A stretch of DNA of 64,000 nucleotides, from positions 34,150-98,149 of the forward strand of contig NZ_JAHKPY010000005.1 in the NCBI RefSeq assembly GCF_018860745.1, in the 5' to 3' direction. The position numbers and the translations under genes are program-made. The notes beneath the pieces were generated by a model that saw nothing but the letters and a program-made list of their open reading frames with translations, made no database searches and was not told the origin of the DNA. The stretch is from Zobellia uliginosa (GTDB lineage Bacteria; Bacteroidota; Bacteroidia; Flavobacteriales; Flavobacteriaceae). Positions within the stretch are counted from its first letter, which is position 1. The number at the start of each line of letters is the position of its first letter. This document shows positions 1-9,539 of this stretch, one piece after another.

Positions 1-545
1 GTAGCCAACAGTGTATCCTTTGCTGTTCCTTGTGTTACGCCAGGACTATTGGGACTACCAAAAGTAACCGCACCACTACCCGCTTGTATAAGAAATGAAT
101 CTGAATGACCATGATAGCAACCCGCAAATTTTATGATTTTATCTTTTCCTGTATATCCACGAGCCAAGCGTACGGCACTCATACAAGCTTCCGTCCCGCT
201 GTTAACAAATCTTATTTTATCAATATTTGGCACCATAGATACCGCCAGTTGCGCCAGCTGCGTTTCAATTTCAGTTGGCATTCCAAAAGAGGTACCTTGC
301 TTGGCCTTTTCAATTACCGCATTGATTACCGGTTCATGGGCGTGGCCTAAAATAAGCGGGCCCCAAGAAGCGATATAATCAATTAATTTATTGCCATCCT
401 CATCATAGAGATAAGCACCTTTTGCTTTTTTCACGAAAATAGGGTCTCCACCTACGGCTTTAAAAGCACGAACTGGTGAGTTAACCCCTCCTGGAATATA
501 TTTTTGCGCCTCGGCAAAAAGGGCGCTACTTCTTTGGTATAACAT
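1..545 (-). CDS. hemL: glutamate-1-semialdehyde 2,1-aminomutase, 3' part outside window
   Basis: PLP enzyme that isomerises glutamate-1-semialdehyde to 5-aminolevulinate, the committed C5-pathway step of haem synthesis in the cytoplasm. About 181 N-terminal residues are visible. They carry the family patterns [11 protein letters not shown] near the start, VNSGTEA (PLP phosphate binding), and CYHGHSDS followed by QAGSG. The active-site lysine lies beyond the left edge. The ATG directly abuts the stop of the upstream glucosaminidase gene (545/546), so the two are probably co-transcribed. The only unusual point is the zero spacing. Confidence 0.95.
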   Translation of the reverse strand, partial: MLYQRSSALFAEAQKYIPGGVNSPVRAFKAVGGDPIFVKKAKGAYLYDEDGNKLIDYIASWGPLILGHAHEPVINAVIEKAKQGTSFGMPTEIETQLAQLAVSMVPNIDKIRFVNSGTEACMSAVRLARGYTGKDKIIKFAGCYHGHSDSFLIQAGSGAVTFGSPNSPGVTQGTAKDTLLA

Positions 546-1403
546 CTATTTATTGAAATTTTCTGTCTTAACGGTAATTTTTTGACCAATGGCTAAATTG
601 TTATCATACATATAGTTCCATCGTTTTAATTCATCAACGGAAACGGAATAGGCTCTAGAAATGGAGTACAATGTATCTCCTTTTTGTACCACATGTACTT
701 TATTCTGGCTCCGAGAAGAGGAGGCAATTACAGGCTCTTCCTTTCGTTTGCCATAGCCTTGGCTTACTATCTCCGTATCATATTTATAAAGTTCATAACG
801 TTCTATCAGCGAAATCAACTTCTGAGGATAGCGTTTATCTGTGGCGTAACCCGCCTGTCTTAGGCCTTTTGCCCATCTTTTATAATCATCATTATTATAA
901 TCGAATAAAAAAGCATAACGGGATCGATCTCTTAAAAACAAGCTGTGATCACGGTAAGAATACATGGGGTGGTTATATTTTCTGAAACACTCCCCTTTTT
1001 CATCATCATCATGAAAATCAAAATCGCCTTGCCAACCGGTATGGCATTTAATTCCAAAATGATTGTTGGTTTTAAGGGCCAAAGCTCCCTTTCCAAGTCC
1101 ACTTTCCAGTAAACCCTGAGCTAAAGTTATACTTGCAGGAATACCAAAAGCTTTCATTTCCATTTGGGCAACTTCGGAAAAAGTCTCTACGTATTCTTCT
1201 GGAGAACCTATACTAAAGCGCAAAAATCTCCCTGTATCCTCAGGCATTGGGTATAAACCGTCATCAGTTTTCTTAACCTCTTCTTTAACTACTACTTCTG
1301 CTTTCTTTTTTGGAGATTCGGTTCTAGACGAAACCGTTCGTTTTGCTTTACACCCAATAAAAAATATGCTCAAAAGAGACAATACTACAAGCCTACGTAT
1401 CAT
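546..1403 (-). CDS. glucosaminidase-domain lipoprotein with C-terminal LysM
   Basis: Likely peptidoglycan hydrolase (N-acetylglucosaminidase/muramidase, FlgJ/SagA type), anchored in the envelope. Seen: a lipoprotein signal ending FFIGC (Cys18), a charged linker to about residue 50, and a glucosaminidase domain about 70-215. The domain has LAQGLLESGLG (catalytic Glu about 100), NNHFGIKC and an ARG/LRQAGYATD-type tail. One LysM repeat sits near 237-283 (VQKGDTLYSIS). The start overlaps the stop of the upstream PLP-enzyme gene by 4 bp (ATGA) and the stop abuts hemL. A housekeeping cell-wall role is inferred. Confidence 0.9.
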   Translation of the reverse strand: MIRRLVVLSLLSIFFIGCKAKRTVSSRTESPKKKAEVVVKEEVKKTDDGLYPMPEDTGRFLRFSIGSPEEYVETFSEVAQMEMKAFGIPASITLAQGLLESGLGKGALALKTNNHFGIKCHTGWQGDFDFHDDDEKGECFRKYNHPMYSYRDHSLFLRDRSRYAFLFDYNNDDYKRWAKGLRQAGYATDKRYPQKLISLIERYELYKYDTEIVSQGYGKRKEEPVIASSSRSQNKVHVVQKGDTLYSISRAYSVSVDELKRWNYMYDNNLAIGQKITVKTENFNK

Positions 1404-2311
1404 ATGTTTATTAATGGTAGATTTTTCTTTTGCAAGTTACGGTTCATTCCGTTAATTCCTTGAAGCCCTCCACTATGAACGACCAGAATCTTTGTTTGAG
1501 GAGGGAAGTAATCTTTCTGAATCAAATCTAAAATGCCATACATCATTTTACCCGTATAGATCGGGTCTAATGGTATATGGGTCTCTATTTTAAAATCGTT
1601 CAAGAAATGTATCAACTCTTCGGTAATCTTTGCATAACCTCCAAAATGATAACCTGTTATCAACTCCCAATTTTCCTTCAGTGCAAATTTACAAATATCT
1701 TCTTGTAAAAAATCCCCTTTAAGTGCTGGAAACCCTAAAACTTTTTGCGAATCAAAAGCAGCATTACTAATCCCGGCAATAGTACCTCCTGTTCCTACTG
1801 CACAACAAACTATATCAAAATCAGCATCCGTAGTTCTTAAAATTTCTTCACACCCCTTAATGGCCAAGGGGTTTGTACCGCCTTCTGGCAAAGAATAGAA
1901 AGCTCCAAACTCTTCTTTAAGATGCTCTAAAAATTCTGGATTACTCTTTTCCCGATAGGAAGTTCTAGAAATAAACTTAAATCTCATTCCATGAGAATGA
2001 GCCTGTTTTAAAGTACTGTTTTCCTGCCATTTTTTGGCAAGTTCTTCTCCACGAATAATGCCTATAGTGTTCAGACCATGTATTTTTCCGGCATAAGCGG
2101 TGGCTGCAATATGATTGGAAAAAGCACCTCCAAACGTTAAAAGTGTATCAAAACCTTGTGTTTTGGCTTCCTCCAAATTGTATTTGAGCTTTCTATATTT
2201 ATTACCTGAGATGAAAGGATGTATACGATCTTCTCGCTTAAGAAAAAGATCTACCCCTTTTTGGGCAAGTATATCTAAATGTACTTGTTGATTCTCAGTA
2301 GTTTCTTGCAT
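1400..2311 (-). CDS. 1-aminocyclopropane-1-carboxylate deaminase/D-cysteine desulfhydrase family protein
   Basis: Fold-type II PLP enzyme; family members deaminate ACC or desulfhydrate D-cysteine, and the substrate here cannot be told. Seen: FISGNKYRKLKYN with the expected PLP lysine near residue 38, FGGAFSNH (cofactor phosphate/substrate loop), and VGTGGTIAG. I chose the ATG at 2311 (MQETTENQ) because the longer frame from 2344 adds a hydrophobic lead unlike this cytosolic family. A TAnnTTTG-like element (2318-2325, minus strand) lies only a few bases before this ATG, so a near-leaderless transcript is possible. First gene of the run ending in hemL. Confidence 0.88.
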   Translation of the reverse strand: MQETTENQQVHLDILAQKGVDLFLKREDRIHPFISGNKYRKLKYNLEEAKTQGFDTLLTFGGAFSNHIAATAYAGKIHGLNTIGIIRGEELAKKWQENSTLKQAHSHGMRFKFISRTSYREKSNPEFLEHLKEEFGAFYSLPEGGTNPLAIKGCEEILRTTDADFDIVCCAVGTGGTIAGISNAAFDSQKVLGFPALKGDFLQEDICKFALKENWELITGYHFGGYAKITEELIHFLNDFKIETHIPLDPIYTGKMMYGILDLIQKDYFPPQTKILVVHSGGLQGINGMNRNLQKKNLPLINI

Positions 2312-2378
2312 ACTTAACAAAAGTAATACGAAAAAAAATGCCATTAAAGCAAAGAGGGGATTATGACCGGTACAAGTT

Positions 2379-2720
2379 TTAGCTTACCTGAAATATATAT
2401 TTAAAAAAACTAAAAGCCTTACGCTCATTCGTATAGTTAAGATTATTCTCATTTATATATGCTTCACGTTCAAAACTGATATTCTGATACGCCTTGTAAC
2501 TATCAAAATAGATAGCAGTTCGTATAAGCCATTCTGAGATATAGAAAAAGTAGAAAAAAACAATCAACAGTTCTTGCTGTTGTTTTAAGTGAATCTTCTC
2601 ATGATTGATCAATACAATATCTTCTTTGAGTTCATCATGTTTTAAAATGATGAAGGGCCAAAGTGATAGACCAACATAGTTCTTATAAAAAAAATGTTTA
2701 AAGACTAAGATCATAATCAA
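2379..2720 (-). CDS. small membrane-associated protein with HExxH motif
   Basis: Not assigned to a named family. The 113-aa product has HEKIH at residues 40-44, a zincin-type HExxH pattern, followed by a hydrophobic stretch (about 52-72) that probably spans or lies on the membrane. Similar short proteins with a conserved HExxH occur in Flavobacteriia, and it recalls the core of BlaR1/M56 membrane peptidases. No third zinc ligand can be pinned down. ATGs at 2720 and 2714 are both possible. It stands alone, upstream of the PLP-enzyme run. Confidence 0.6.
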   Translation of the reverse strand: MIMILVFKHFFYKNYVGLSLWPFIILKHDELKEDIVLINHEKIHLKQQQELLIVFFYFFYISEWLIRTAIYFDSYKAYQNISFEREAYINENNLNYTNERKAFSFFKYIFQVS

Positions 2721-2775
2721 AGGTTTAAACGGTACTTAATAGAGTTAATTGTCATTAAGCCGTCATATTCGATAA

Positions 2776-3078
<303 letters not shown>

Positions 3079-3158
3079 AAAAACAGGTTGTTCGGCATGA
3101 TTTTTGAGACTATTTTCTTAGAAAAAGAATGTATTAACACCAAATACTAAAATTTGTT

Positions 3159-3719
3159 ATGAAAAAAATCAAAATCCTTATAGTACCTATGCTAGTACTA
3201 CTTTTCCTAAGCTCCTGTACATCTGTGCGTGTGCTTTCGGATTACGACAAAGAGGCCAATTTCAATAGCTACAAAACGTACGCCTTTTACAAAACGGGAA
3301 TTGACAAAGCCCAAATTTCCGATTTGGACAAAAAACGGATTCTTAGGGCCATTGAGGCCGAGATGACCAATCGCGGTTTTTCAAAATCCGATAACCCGGA
3401 CATTATGGTAAGTATTTTTACTAAAGAAAAAGAACAGGTGGACATCTACAACAACTACTGGGGTGGTGGTTGGGGCTGGGGCTGGAACCCTTATTACTGG
3501 GGTCCTGGCTGGGGCGGAGGTAATAATGTAAGCACTCGCACCGAAGGGTCGCTATATATTGACCTAATAGATTCTAAAACTAAAGAATTGGTATGGCAGG
3601 GCAAAGGTGTTGGTAATTTGAACAACATTAGCAATATAGAGAAAAAAGAACAGCGCATACGTGAATTTGTTTCCGAGATTTTAATGCAATACCCACCCAA
3701 TGTGGTAGCCGCTAAGTAA
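3159..3719 (+). CDS. DUF4136 domain-containing lipoprotein
   Basis: A 186-aa envelope lipoprotein with lipobox LFLSSC (Cys20). DUF4136 features are visible: an N-terminal DYDKEANFNSYKTYAFY segment, FSKSDNPDIMV, and a terminal LVWQGKG block. A Gly/Trp/Tyr-rich insert (about 99-122) interrupts the domain, as is common in this family. Function unknown, presumably periplasmic or outer-membrane. Monocistronic, followed by a strong intrinsic terminator. Confidence 0.9.
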   Translation: MKKIKILIVPMLVLLFLSSCTSVRVLSDYDKEANFNSYKTYAFYKTGIDKAQISDLDKKRILRAIEAEMTNRGFSKSDNPDIMVSIFTKEKEQVDIYNNYWGGGWGWGWNPYYWGPGWGGGNNVSTRTEGSLYIDLIDSKTKELVWQGKGVGNLNNISNIEKKEQRIREFVSEILMQYPPNVVAAK

Positions 3720-3751
3720 CAAAATTGTAATTTGCTTAAACACATTAATAA

Positions 3752-3779
3752 AAGCTCTTTAAATTAAAGAGCTTTTTTT
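3752..3779 (+). terminator. intrinsic terminator after the DUF4136 gene
   Basis: An AAGCTCTTT / AAAGAGCTT stem with a short AT loop is followed directly by a run of seven T residues. It lies about 30 bp after the stop of the DUF4136 gene. Confidence 0.85.
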
Positions 3780-3861
3780 ATGCACCATTCTTAGCTAGTG
3801 AGACGAAAAGCAATACCTCTTTTTCCTTTTTTGTATCTTTATAAAAGAAACCTTTTTTAAT

Positions 3862-5625
3862 ATGACCTACACCAGTAATCCTGTTCTTGACAAACTACCT
3901 GTACATCTGCAGCAGTATATTAAACCTCAAGACTATGGTGAATATACGCCTATTGATCAAGCGGTTTGGCGTTATGTAATGCGAAAAAACGTGGATTACC
4001 TGAGTAAGGTGGCCCATGCTTCATATTTAGAAGGATTACAAAAAACGGGGATTTCCATAGATCACATTCCCAATATGTACGGAATGAACCGTATTCTAAA
4101 GGAGATTGGTTGGGCGGCAGTTGCGGTAGATGGTTTTATTCCTCCATCTGCATTTATGGAATTCCAGGCCTATAATGTTCTTGTTATTGCTTCTGACATT
4201 CGCCAATTAGACCATATTGAATATACCCCTGCACCGGACATTATTCATGAGGGAGCAGGACACGCCCCAATTATAGCAAACCCTGAATACTCTGAATACC
4301 TAAGAAGATTTGGTGAAATTGGTTCTAAGGCTATTTCGAATGCCAAGGATTATGAACTATATGAAGCTGTACGCCACCTTTCCATTATAAAAGAAGCGAA
4401 CGGTACACCACAAGATGAAATTGATAAAGCCGAAAAACATATTGAAGACTTGCAAAACAATATGGGCGAACCCAGTGAAATTGCACTCATCAGAAATCTA
4501 CATTGGTGGACCGTTGAATACGGATTGATAGGCACTCCCGAAAACCCCAAAATATATGGTGCCGGATTACTTTCTTCTATTGGAGAGAGTGCTTGGTGCA
4601 TGACGGACGACGTTAAGAAAAAACCCTATTCTATAGATGCGGCATATACATCCTTTGATATTACCCAACCCCAGCCTCAGCTTTTTGTAACACCAGATTT
4701 TGCCTATTTAAGTCAGGTTTTGGAAGAATTCGCCAATACTATGGCCTTACGGCGTGGTGGTTTAAGTGGAATTCAAAAACTTATCGCCTCAAAAGAATTG
4801 GGAACTATTGAACTGAGTACCGGACTTCAAATTTCCGGTAATTTTGATAGTGTCATAGCGCACGAGGGCAAGCCTGCATTTTTTCAGACTACAGGCCCTA
4901 CAGCACTCTCTTTTCGTGATAAGGAATTAGTAGGACACAGTATTAAAAAACATGCTACTGGCTTTGGTTCTCCCATAGGCAAACTAAAAGGAATGAATTT
5001 GGCCATTGAAGATATGAGCCCTTTAGACCTTAAAGCCTATAATATATTTGAAGGGCAACAAGTTACGCTAGAGTTTGAAGGTCACATAAAAATCACCGGA
5101 GAAATTATAACCGGAACACGCAACTTAAAAGGAGATATCATTTTGGTCACTTTTAAAAATTGCTGTGTTACGCATAATGACAGCGTTCTCTTTAAAAGTA
5201 AAAACGAACTTTATAGTATGGCCGTAGGTCAAGAAATTGCTTCTGCCTACAATGGCCCTGCTGATTTGGATAGTTTTGATTTGGTCACCCATGAGGTATC
5301 TTCCACCACCATCAAAAAAGAAGGTGATGCATCTCAGGACCAATTGGAACAATATTACGAGCAGATACGGCATTTTAGGGAAGGTAAAAATAGTACCATT
5401 TCCAGGCATAAAGTATTTGAGGCCATCAGAGATAATTTTCCTACTGATTGGTTACTGCCAGTGGAGCTTTATGAACTGGCAAAAGAAAATGGCGATCATG
5501 AATTTGGCCATGAAATCTCGGTGCATTTACAGACCGTAAAATTGAATAACCCAAAGGTAGGCCATTTAATAGATGATGGCCTAGACCTGGTAAACCAAAA
5601 ATGTAAAACTGAAAAATTGAATTAA
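3862..5625 (+). CDS. aromatic amino acid hydroxylase (phenylalanine 4-monooxygenase-like)
   Basis: Non-haem iron, pterin-dependent hydroxylase, probably converting phenylalanine to tyrosine. The iron-binding triad is visible: HEGAGH gives His129 and His134, and FGEIG gives Glu152. The catalytic domain covers about residues 1-330. The remaining 250 residues are a C-terminal extension of unknown role, longer than in short bacterial PhhA enzymes (about 260-300 aa) but usual for the Bacteroidota type. The start ATG lies 10-20 bp after an AT-rich stretch containing TATCTTTA, a weak TAnnTTTG-like element. Monocistronic. Confidence 0.9.
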   Translation: MTYTSNPVLDKLPVHLQQYIKPQDYGEYTPIDQAVWRYVMRKNVDYLSKVAHASYLEGLQKTGISIDHIPNMYGMNRILKEIGWAAVAVDGFIPPSAFMEFQAYNVLVIASDIRQLDHIEYTPAPDIIHEGAGHAPIIANPEYSEYLRRFGEIGSKAISNAKDYELYEAVRHLSIIKEANGTPQDEIDKAEKHIEDLQNNMGEPSEIALIRNLHWWTVEYGLIGTPENPKIYGAGLLSSIGESAWCMTDDVKKKPYSIDAAYTSFDITQPQPQLFVTPDFAYLSQVLEEFANTMALRRGGLSGIQKLIASKELGTIELSTGLQISGNFDSVIAHEGKPAFFQTTGPTALSFRDKELVGHSIKKHATGFGSPIGKLKGMNLAIEDMSPLDLKAYNIFEGQQVTLEFEGHIKITGEIITGTRNLKGDIILVTFKNCCVTHNDSVLFKSKNELYSMAVGQEIASAYNGPADLDSFDLVTHEVSSTTIKKEGDASQDQLEQYYEQIRHFREGKNSTISRHKVFEAIRDNFPTDWLLPVELYELAKENGDHEFGHEISVHLQTVKLNNPKVGHLIDDGLDLVNQKCKTEKLN

Positions 5626-5662
5626 AACCAATAACCTCTTAACCAATCCCAAACCAAAAATC

Positions 5663-6919
5663 GTGAGACCACTATTAATTCTATTATTTGCACTGACCAC
5701 ATCAGCACTTAAGGCTCAGCCTCAAGCAAATTATGATGAAACAAAAGTACCCAAATTTTCGGTTCCCGACCCTCTTACTACTTTTGGAGGAGAAACCATT
5801 ACGGACAGCTTGCAATGGGAAGAAAAAAGAAAATTGGAAATCTATCAGTTTTTTGAAAAACAGATTTACGGTAAAGTACCTGCCCTGTTAGATGAATATT
5901 CCTTTAAGGTCATAGAACAAGACAATAATGCACTGGACGGGAAAGCGCAACGCAAACAAATAGCTGTTGGCCTTAAAAAAAACGACCGCTCTTTGAACTT
6001 CAACATTCTACTGTATCTTCCTATAGGAAATGAAAATGCCCCTGTGTTCCTAGGTTATAACTTTCATGGCAACCATACCGTAACGGATGACCCCAACGTG
6101 ATTATAACGGATGTATGGAACGAGAATAGCAAGGATTTACAAATTACGGATAACAAAGCTACAGAGACTTCCAGAGGTTTACGCACCAACCGATGGGCCA
6201 TAGATAAAATGCTGGACAACGGTTATGGATTAGCTACCGTTTATTATGGTGAGATCGACCCTGACAAAAACGATTTTTCAGATGGTCTGCATAGTTTGTT
6301 TTATGATGAAGGGCAGACCAAACCCAAAACCAATGAATGGGGCAGTATTGCCGCTTGGGCATTTGGTCTAAGCCGTGCGATGGATTATCTAGAAAATGAC
6401 ACGAACATATCTAACGTAATTGTCTTTGGACACTCTAGATTAGGTAAAGCCGCTTTATGGGCAGGTGCAACAGACCCGCGCTTTGCTGGGGTAATTAGTA
6501 ATAATTCCGGTTGTGGCGGTGCCGCTTTATCCAAGCGTAAGTACGGGGAGACCATTGGTGATATTAATAATTCATTTCCCCATTGGTTTTCCGAAAGTTT
6601 TAAAAAATACAGTAATAGAGAAGAAACTTTACCGGTAGACCAACATCAGCTATTGGCATTAATTGCTCCAAGACCTCTGTATGTGGCAAGTGCTATTGAG
6701 GATGAATGGGCCGACCCATTAGGCGAGTTTATATCTGCTCAATATGCAAGTAAAGTGTATGAGCTATATGGCAAAGAAGGAATTACATTGACAGATACCC
6801 ATGAGGTTGATCACCCTATATTAGGAACTATGGCATACCATATGAGAAGTGGTAAGCATGATGTTTTAGAATATGATTGGGATCAATACATAACTTGGGC
6901 AGAAACTTTTGCCAAGTAA
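5663..6919 (+). CDS. CE15-type glucuronoyl esterase
   Basis: Secreted alpha/beta hydrolase of the 4-O-methyl-glucuronoyl methylesterase (CE15) type, expected to cut ester links between lignin and glucuronoxylan or related algal polymers. Seen: signal peptide about 1-18 ending KAQ, and the nucleophile motif GHSRLGKAALW with Ser258. Downstream are IAPRPLYVASAIEDEWADP (acid region) and DTHEVDHP with the likely catalytic His. The length of 418 aa is normal. It starts with GTG, chosen because the signal peptide follows directly. The physiological substrate is inferred. Confidence 0.88.
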   Translation: MRPLLILLFALTTSALKAQPQANYDETKVPKFSVPDPLTTFGGETITDSLQWEEKRKLEIYQFFEKQIYGKVPALLDEYSFKVIEQDNNALDGKAQRKQIAVGLKKNDRSLNFNILLYLPIGNENAPVFLGYNFHGNHTVTDDPNVIITDVWNENSKDLQITDNKATETSRGLRTNRWAIDKMLDNGYGLATVYYGEIDPDKNDFSDGLHSLFYDEGQTKPKTNEWGSIAAWAFGLSRAMDYLENDTNISNVIVFGHSRLGKAALWAGATDPRFAGVISNNSGCGGAALSKRKYGETIGDINNSFPHWFSESFKKYSNREETLPVDQHQLLALIAPRPLYVASAIEDEWADPLGEFISAQYASKVYELYGKEGITLTDTHEVDHPILGTMAYHMRSGKHDVLEYDWDQYITWAETFAK

Positions 6920-6936
6920 TCTGTAAGTCAAGTTTT

Positions 6937-7551
6937 CTATTCTTTAAAAAGAACCTCCGGCAGGTTCCGGTTTACCGTTTCATTGTTGTATACCAGCGTC
7001 CAACCCAAGGAATTGGTTAGTATATAAAATTTCTGCAACTCACTTATCAACCTGTTTTCCGCATTGGTTTTCAAAGCAGATGCTTCAACTTTTTTCATTA
7101 GTGAAGCACTTACGTTCTTCTTGATTTTATTATAATCGCTGGCTTCGAACATGTTCAAATAATCCGAGCTTACATCATAATATTCAAAATCAGGGCTAAT
7201 TTTCACTTCGGGTTCCGGTATGCTTTTAATATATAATGTTTTGGAAGACTCATCTACTTCAAAATCTATTTTACTTAAGTCATAAGCAATGGTAACATCA
7301 GCATTAACGACTACCAATGCTTTCTTTTCAGCAGAAATAAAGGGTCCGAAAAGCATTTTAGAATCTTTGTAGTTATAGACTTCCGCAAAGTGACCCTCTG
7401 TAACAATTAACTTACTAACATTGTCTATTTGAGTCTGTATTAGCATGCTGTTTTCCTTGAGAATAGATTTATCTTCCCTATCCTCCGCGCACGAACGGAA
7501 CACTAAAACTACTGCCAAGGTAATAAGAACCCCTACAAATACTTTTTTCAT
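6937..7551 (-). CDS. DUF4230 domain-containing protein
   Basis: A 204-aa protein with one N-terminal membrane segment or signal anchor (about 4-20, ending RSC). A DUF4230 body follows: KLIVTEGHFAEVYNYKD, then a VVVNADVTIAYDLSKI strand and a SLGWTLVY end. Family members are envelope proteins of unknown function. Convergent with the CE15 gene, with an 18-bp gap and no clear terminator between them. Confidence 0.85.
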   Translation of the reverse strand: MKKVFVGVLITLAVVLVFRSCAEDREDKSILKENSMLIQTQIDNVSKLIVTEGHFAEVYNYKDSKMLFGPFISAEKKALVVVNADVTIAYDLSKIDFEVDESSKTLYIKSIPEPEVKISPDFEYYDVSSDYLNMFEASDYNKIKKNVSASLMKKVEASALKTNAENRLISELQKFYILTNSLGWTLVYNNETVNRNLPEVLFKE

Positions 7552-7601
7552 AAGATGAAGTTACAATACATATTGAAATTGACGAAAAAGAAAAAGGGAA
7601 T

Positions 7602-8579
7602 CTAAGACTCTAGGTTTTGGTGGTCGAAATCCATAAAAGGAAAACGCTTTTGAACGTTCGTTATTTTGAGCTCTAATGATTTTAAGAATTTTAAATGCTG
7701 TTTTGATTCTGGATGAAATGGTCTATGATTTAGCCCTTTTTGAATGGCATCAACCAATATCATAGATTCCTGGGCTTCTTTATTAATCCAAACGGAAATA
7801 AACTTCTCCCATATATAATCTATAGCCAATTGACTGGGATGTACCATATCTTCATTATAAAAGCGATAATCCCGCAACTCGTCCATTTGCAATTCATATG
7901 ATGGAAAATAGTTCATATTGAACTCAGAATTATCCATCAACTCATGTATTGCAGTTATTAAATGTGCTTTGCTCCGCTGATTTTCCACAAAGCCATCTTT
8001 TATATGACGTACGGGCGAAACTGTAAAAATGAATTGTACCTTCGGATTTATTGATTTTATAGCCTTTACTATATTTTTCAGGCTTATGACTGTTTCATCA
8101 ACCCCCAATAACTCTTTTTTAAATTCCCTTTGAGGCACTTTATGGCAATTTGCCACTCTTTTATGGGTTTCAAGATGTAGATATACCCAAGCGGTACCTA
8201 GCGTTATACAGATATGAGTTGCTTTTAGCAAATACTCCATTGTATGCGCCATTCCTTGATTAAGTGAATACAAAAGTTCTTCTTTGGAAACAGCACTTAC
8301 ATCTGAATGGGCATCATAGCATTGCCAGCGATCATTGTAAAAAAAGACCTCTTCTTCAGTATACTTCGTATGTAAAACGGCTCGAGACACCAAATTCTCT
8401 ATAGCCAATGGATGAAACAAAATCCCGAACGGATTCTGAAAAGACCGAAACTTATAATAACTGAATTTTTCCCCTATATTTTCCGAGAAACAAGAACCCA
8501 ATAAAACCAATCGACTTCCATAATCGATTTGGTTTTCAGCCTTTTCTAAAGGTATTTGGGTTTGGAGTTTTAATGTCAT
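7602..8579 (-). CDS. GSCFA domain-containing protein
   Basis: A 325-aa GSCFA family protein (SGNH-hydrolase-like fold), thought to act on glycans or glycan esters; the substrate is unknown. The name-giving motif LLGSCFSENIGEKF is at about 27-40. ITLGTAWVY, FTVSPVRHIKDGF and the closing YNEDMVHPSQLA block (Asp and His of a catalytic set) are all present. Its ATG overlaps the stop of the TPR gene by 4 bp, so the two are translationally coupled. Confidence 0.9.
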   Translation of the reverse strand: MTLKLQTQIPLEKAENQIDYGSRLVLLGSCFSENIGEKFSYYKFRSFQNPFGILFHPLAIENLVSRAVLHTKYTEEEVFFYNDRWQCYDAHSDVSAVSKEELLYSLNQGMAHTMEYLLKATHICITLGTAWVYLHLETHKRVANCHKVPQREFKKELLGVDETVISLKNIVKAIKSINPKVQFIFTVSPVRHIKDGFVENQRSKAHLITAIHELMDNSEFNMNYFPSYELQMDELRDYRFYNEDMVHPSQLAIDYIWEKFISVWINKEAQESMILVDAIQKGLNHRPFHPESKQHLKFLKSLELKITNVQKRFPFMDFDHQNLES

Positions 8580-9028
8580 TTGTTTTGTGGTTGCTGTCTA
8601 GAAGATGAACTTAACCGATGAAATGCCTGATATGGATAAATCTCGTAGAACACCTGATCTTCGTTTATCGTATTTTCTTTATTCTCAATTGCCTTATCAA
8701 ATGTTGCCGTAGCTTCCTCCTTTTTTCCAAGCCCATTCAAACAAATAGCCTTATAGAACATGGCATCATCAAAATTACTATAAACCTGTAAAGAAGTATC
8801 AAACATCTTTATGCCTTCTGCATAATTCTTAAGTTCCATTTCCGTTATTCCCAAATAAAACCAATCCATATAATGACAAGCTTCATGCGGCGGGTCATCA
8901 GGAAAACCTTCAAATTGCTGCTCTTTACTTTTTAAAAGAAAAGCTTTGGCCTCATCAAAACGGTTCAACTGTAAGTAATCTAAAGCAATATAAAAATTGT
9001 AGGTATGAGATATTTCATTATGATTCAT
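8576..9028 (-). CDS. tetratricopeptide-repeat protein
   Basis: A 150-aa cytosolic protein with at least two TPR units. LDYLQLNRFDEAKAFL, YLGITEMELKNYAEGIKMF and AICLNGLGKKEEATATFDKA show the TPR helix spacing. Likely a protein-interaction adaptor. Partner unknown, although the 4-bp overlap with the GSCFA gene downstream suggests joint expression. Confidence 0.85.
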   Translation of the reverse strand: MNHNEISHTYNFYIALDYLQLNRFDEAKAFLLKSKEQQFEGFPDDPPHEACHYMDWFYLGITEMELKNYAEGIKMFDTSLQVYSNFDDAMFYKAICLNGLGKKEEATATFDKAIENKENTINEDQVFYEIYPYQAFHRLSSSSRQQPQNK

Positions 9029-9539
9029 CGTTATTTAACTACCTACCATTTCTTATTTTCCAATTACACTTAACGATTAAAAATCCAGTATCATACATTT
9101 TGCTTAGGCTCTTAATAAACCATTGGTGTTTTGCTCTATTTTTGCCATAAAGTAAATATAACTCCTTTTTTACATCTCATACTATACCAATGAATTAACA
9201 AAAACATGAAGAATAACAAGCTTCAGTTTATCTAATTTCTTAATACATTCGCGAGCGAATGTATTAAGGTTATTTATCGTATACACCTTTAAATTAAGAA
9301 TTCTGGCAACGACTTTATTACATATCACCTTTCATAAAATTTATTAAAATTATAGAGAAGGATTTCTAAACAAATACAAAGATCAATTCATTATATCTTT
9401 TAGATTAAGGATTTTACAATAGGTTTTAGCGATTTAAAAATATCTGACTCTTAATAATTGCTTTCTAAATACTTAATAATAAGTTAAAATTGAACGTAAT
9501 TTCTTACCTTTAAAGGCGCCTAAATTAAGTATAGTTCAA
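9029..9539. other. 511-bp intergenic region between divergent genes
   Basis: AT-rich, with no credible coding frame. It separates the leftward TPR/GSCFA operon from the rightward sensor kinase and must hold both promoters. The only clear structure is the long palindrome at 9239-9268. Confidence 0.7.
9239..9268. repeat. 30-bp palindrome
   Basis: The arms TTAATACATTCGC and GCGAATGTATTAA (14 bp each with the flanking C/G) are exact inverted complements around a GA centre. There is no T-tract like that of a terminator on either side. It could be an operator for a dimeric regulator or a cruciform/RNA hairpin; nothing in the sequence decides. Confidence 0.75.

Noticed and set aside
105..378. Plus-strand frames at the left edge
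   Set aside because: Shadow frames of hemL, which reads on the minus strand with family motifs.
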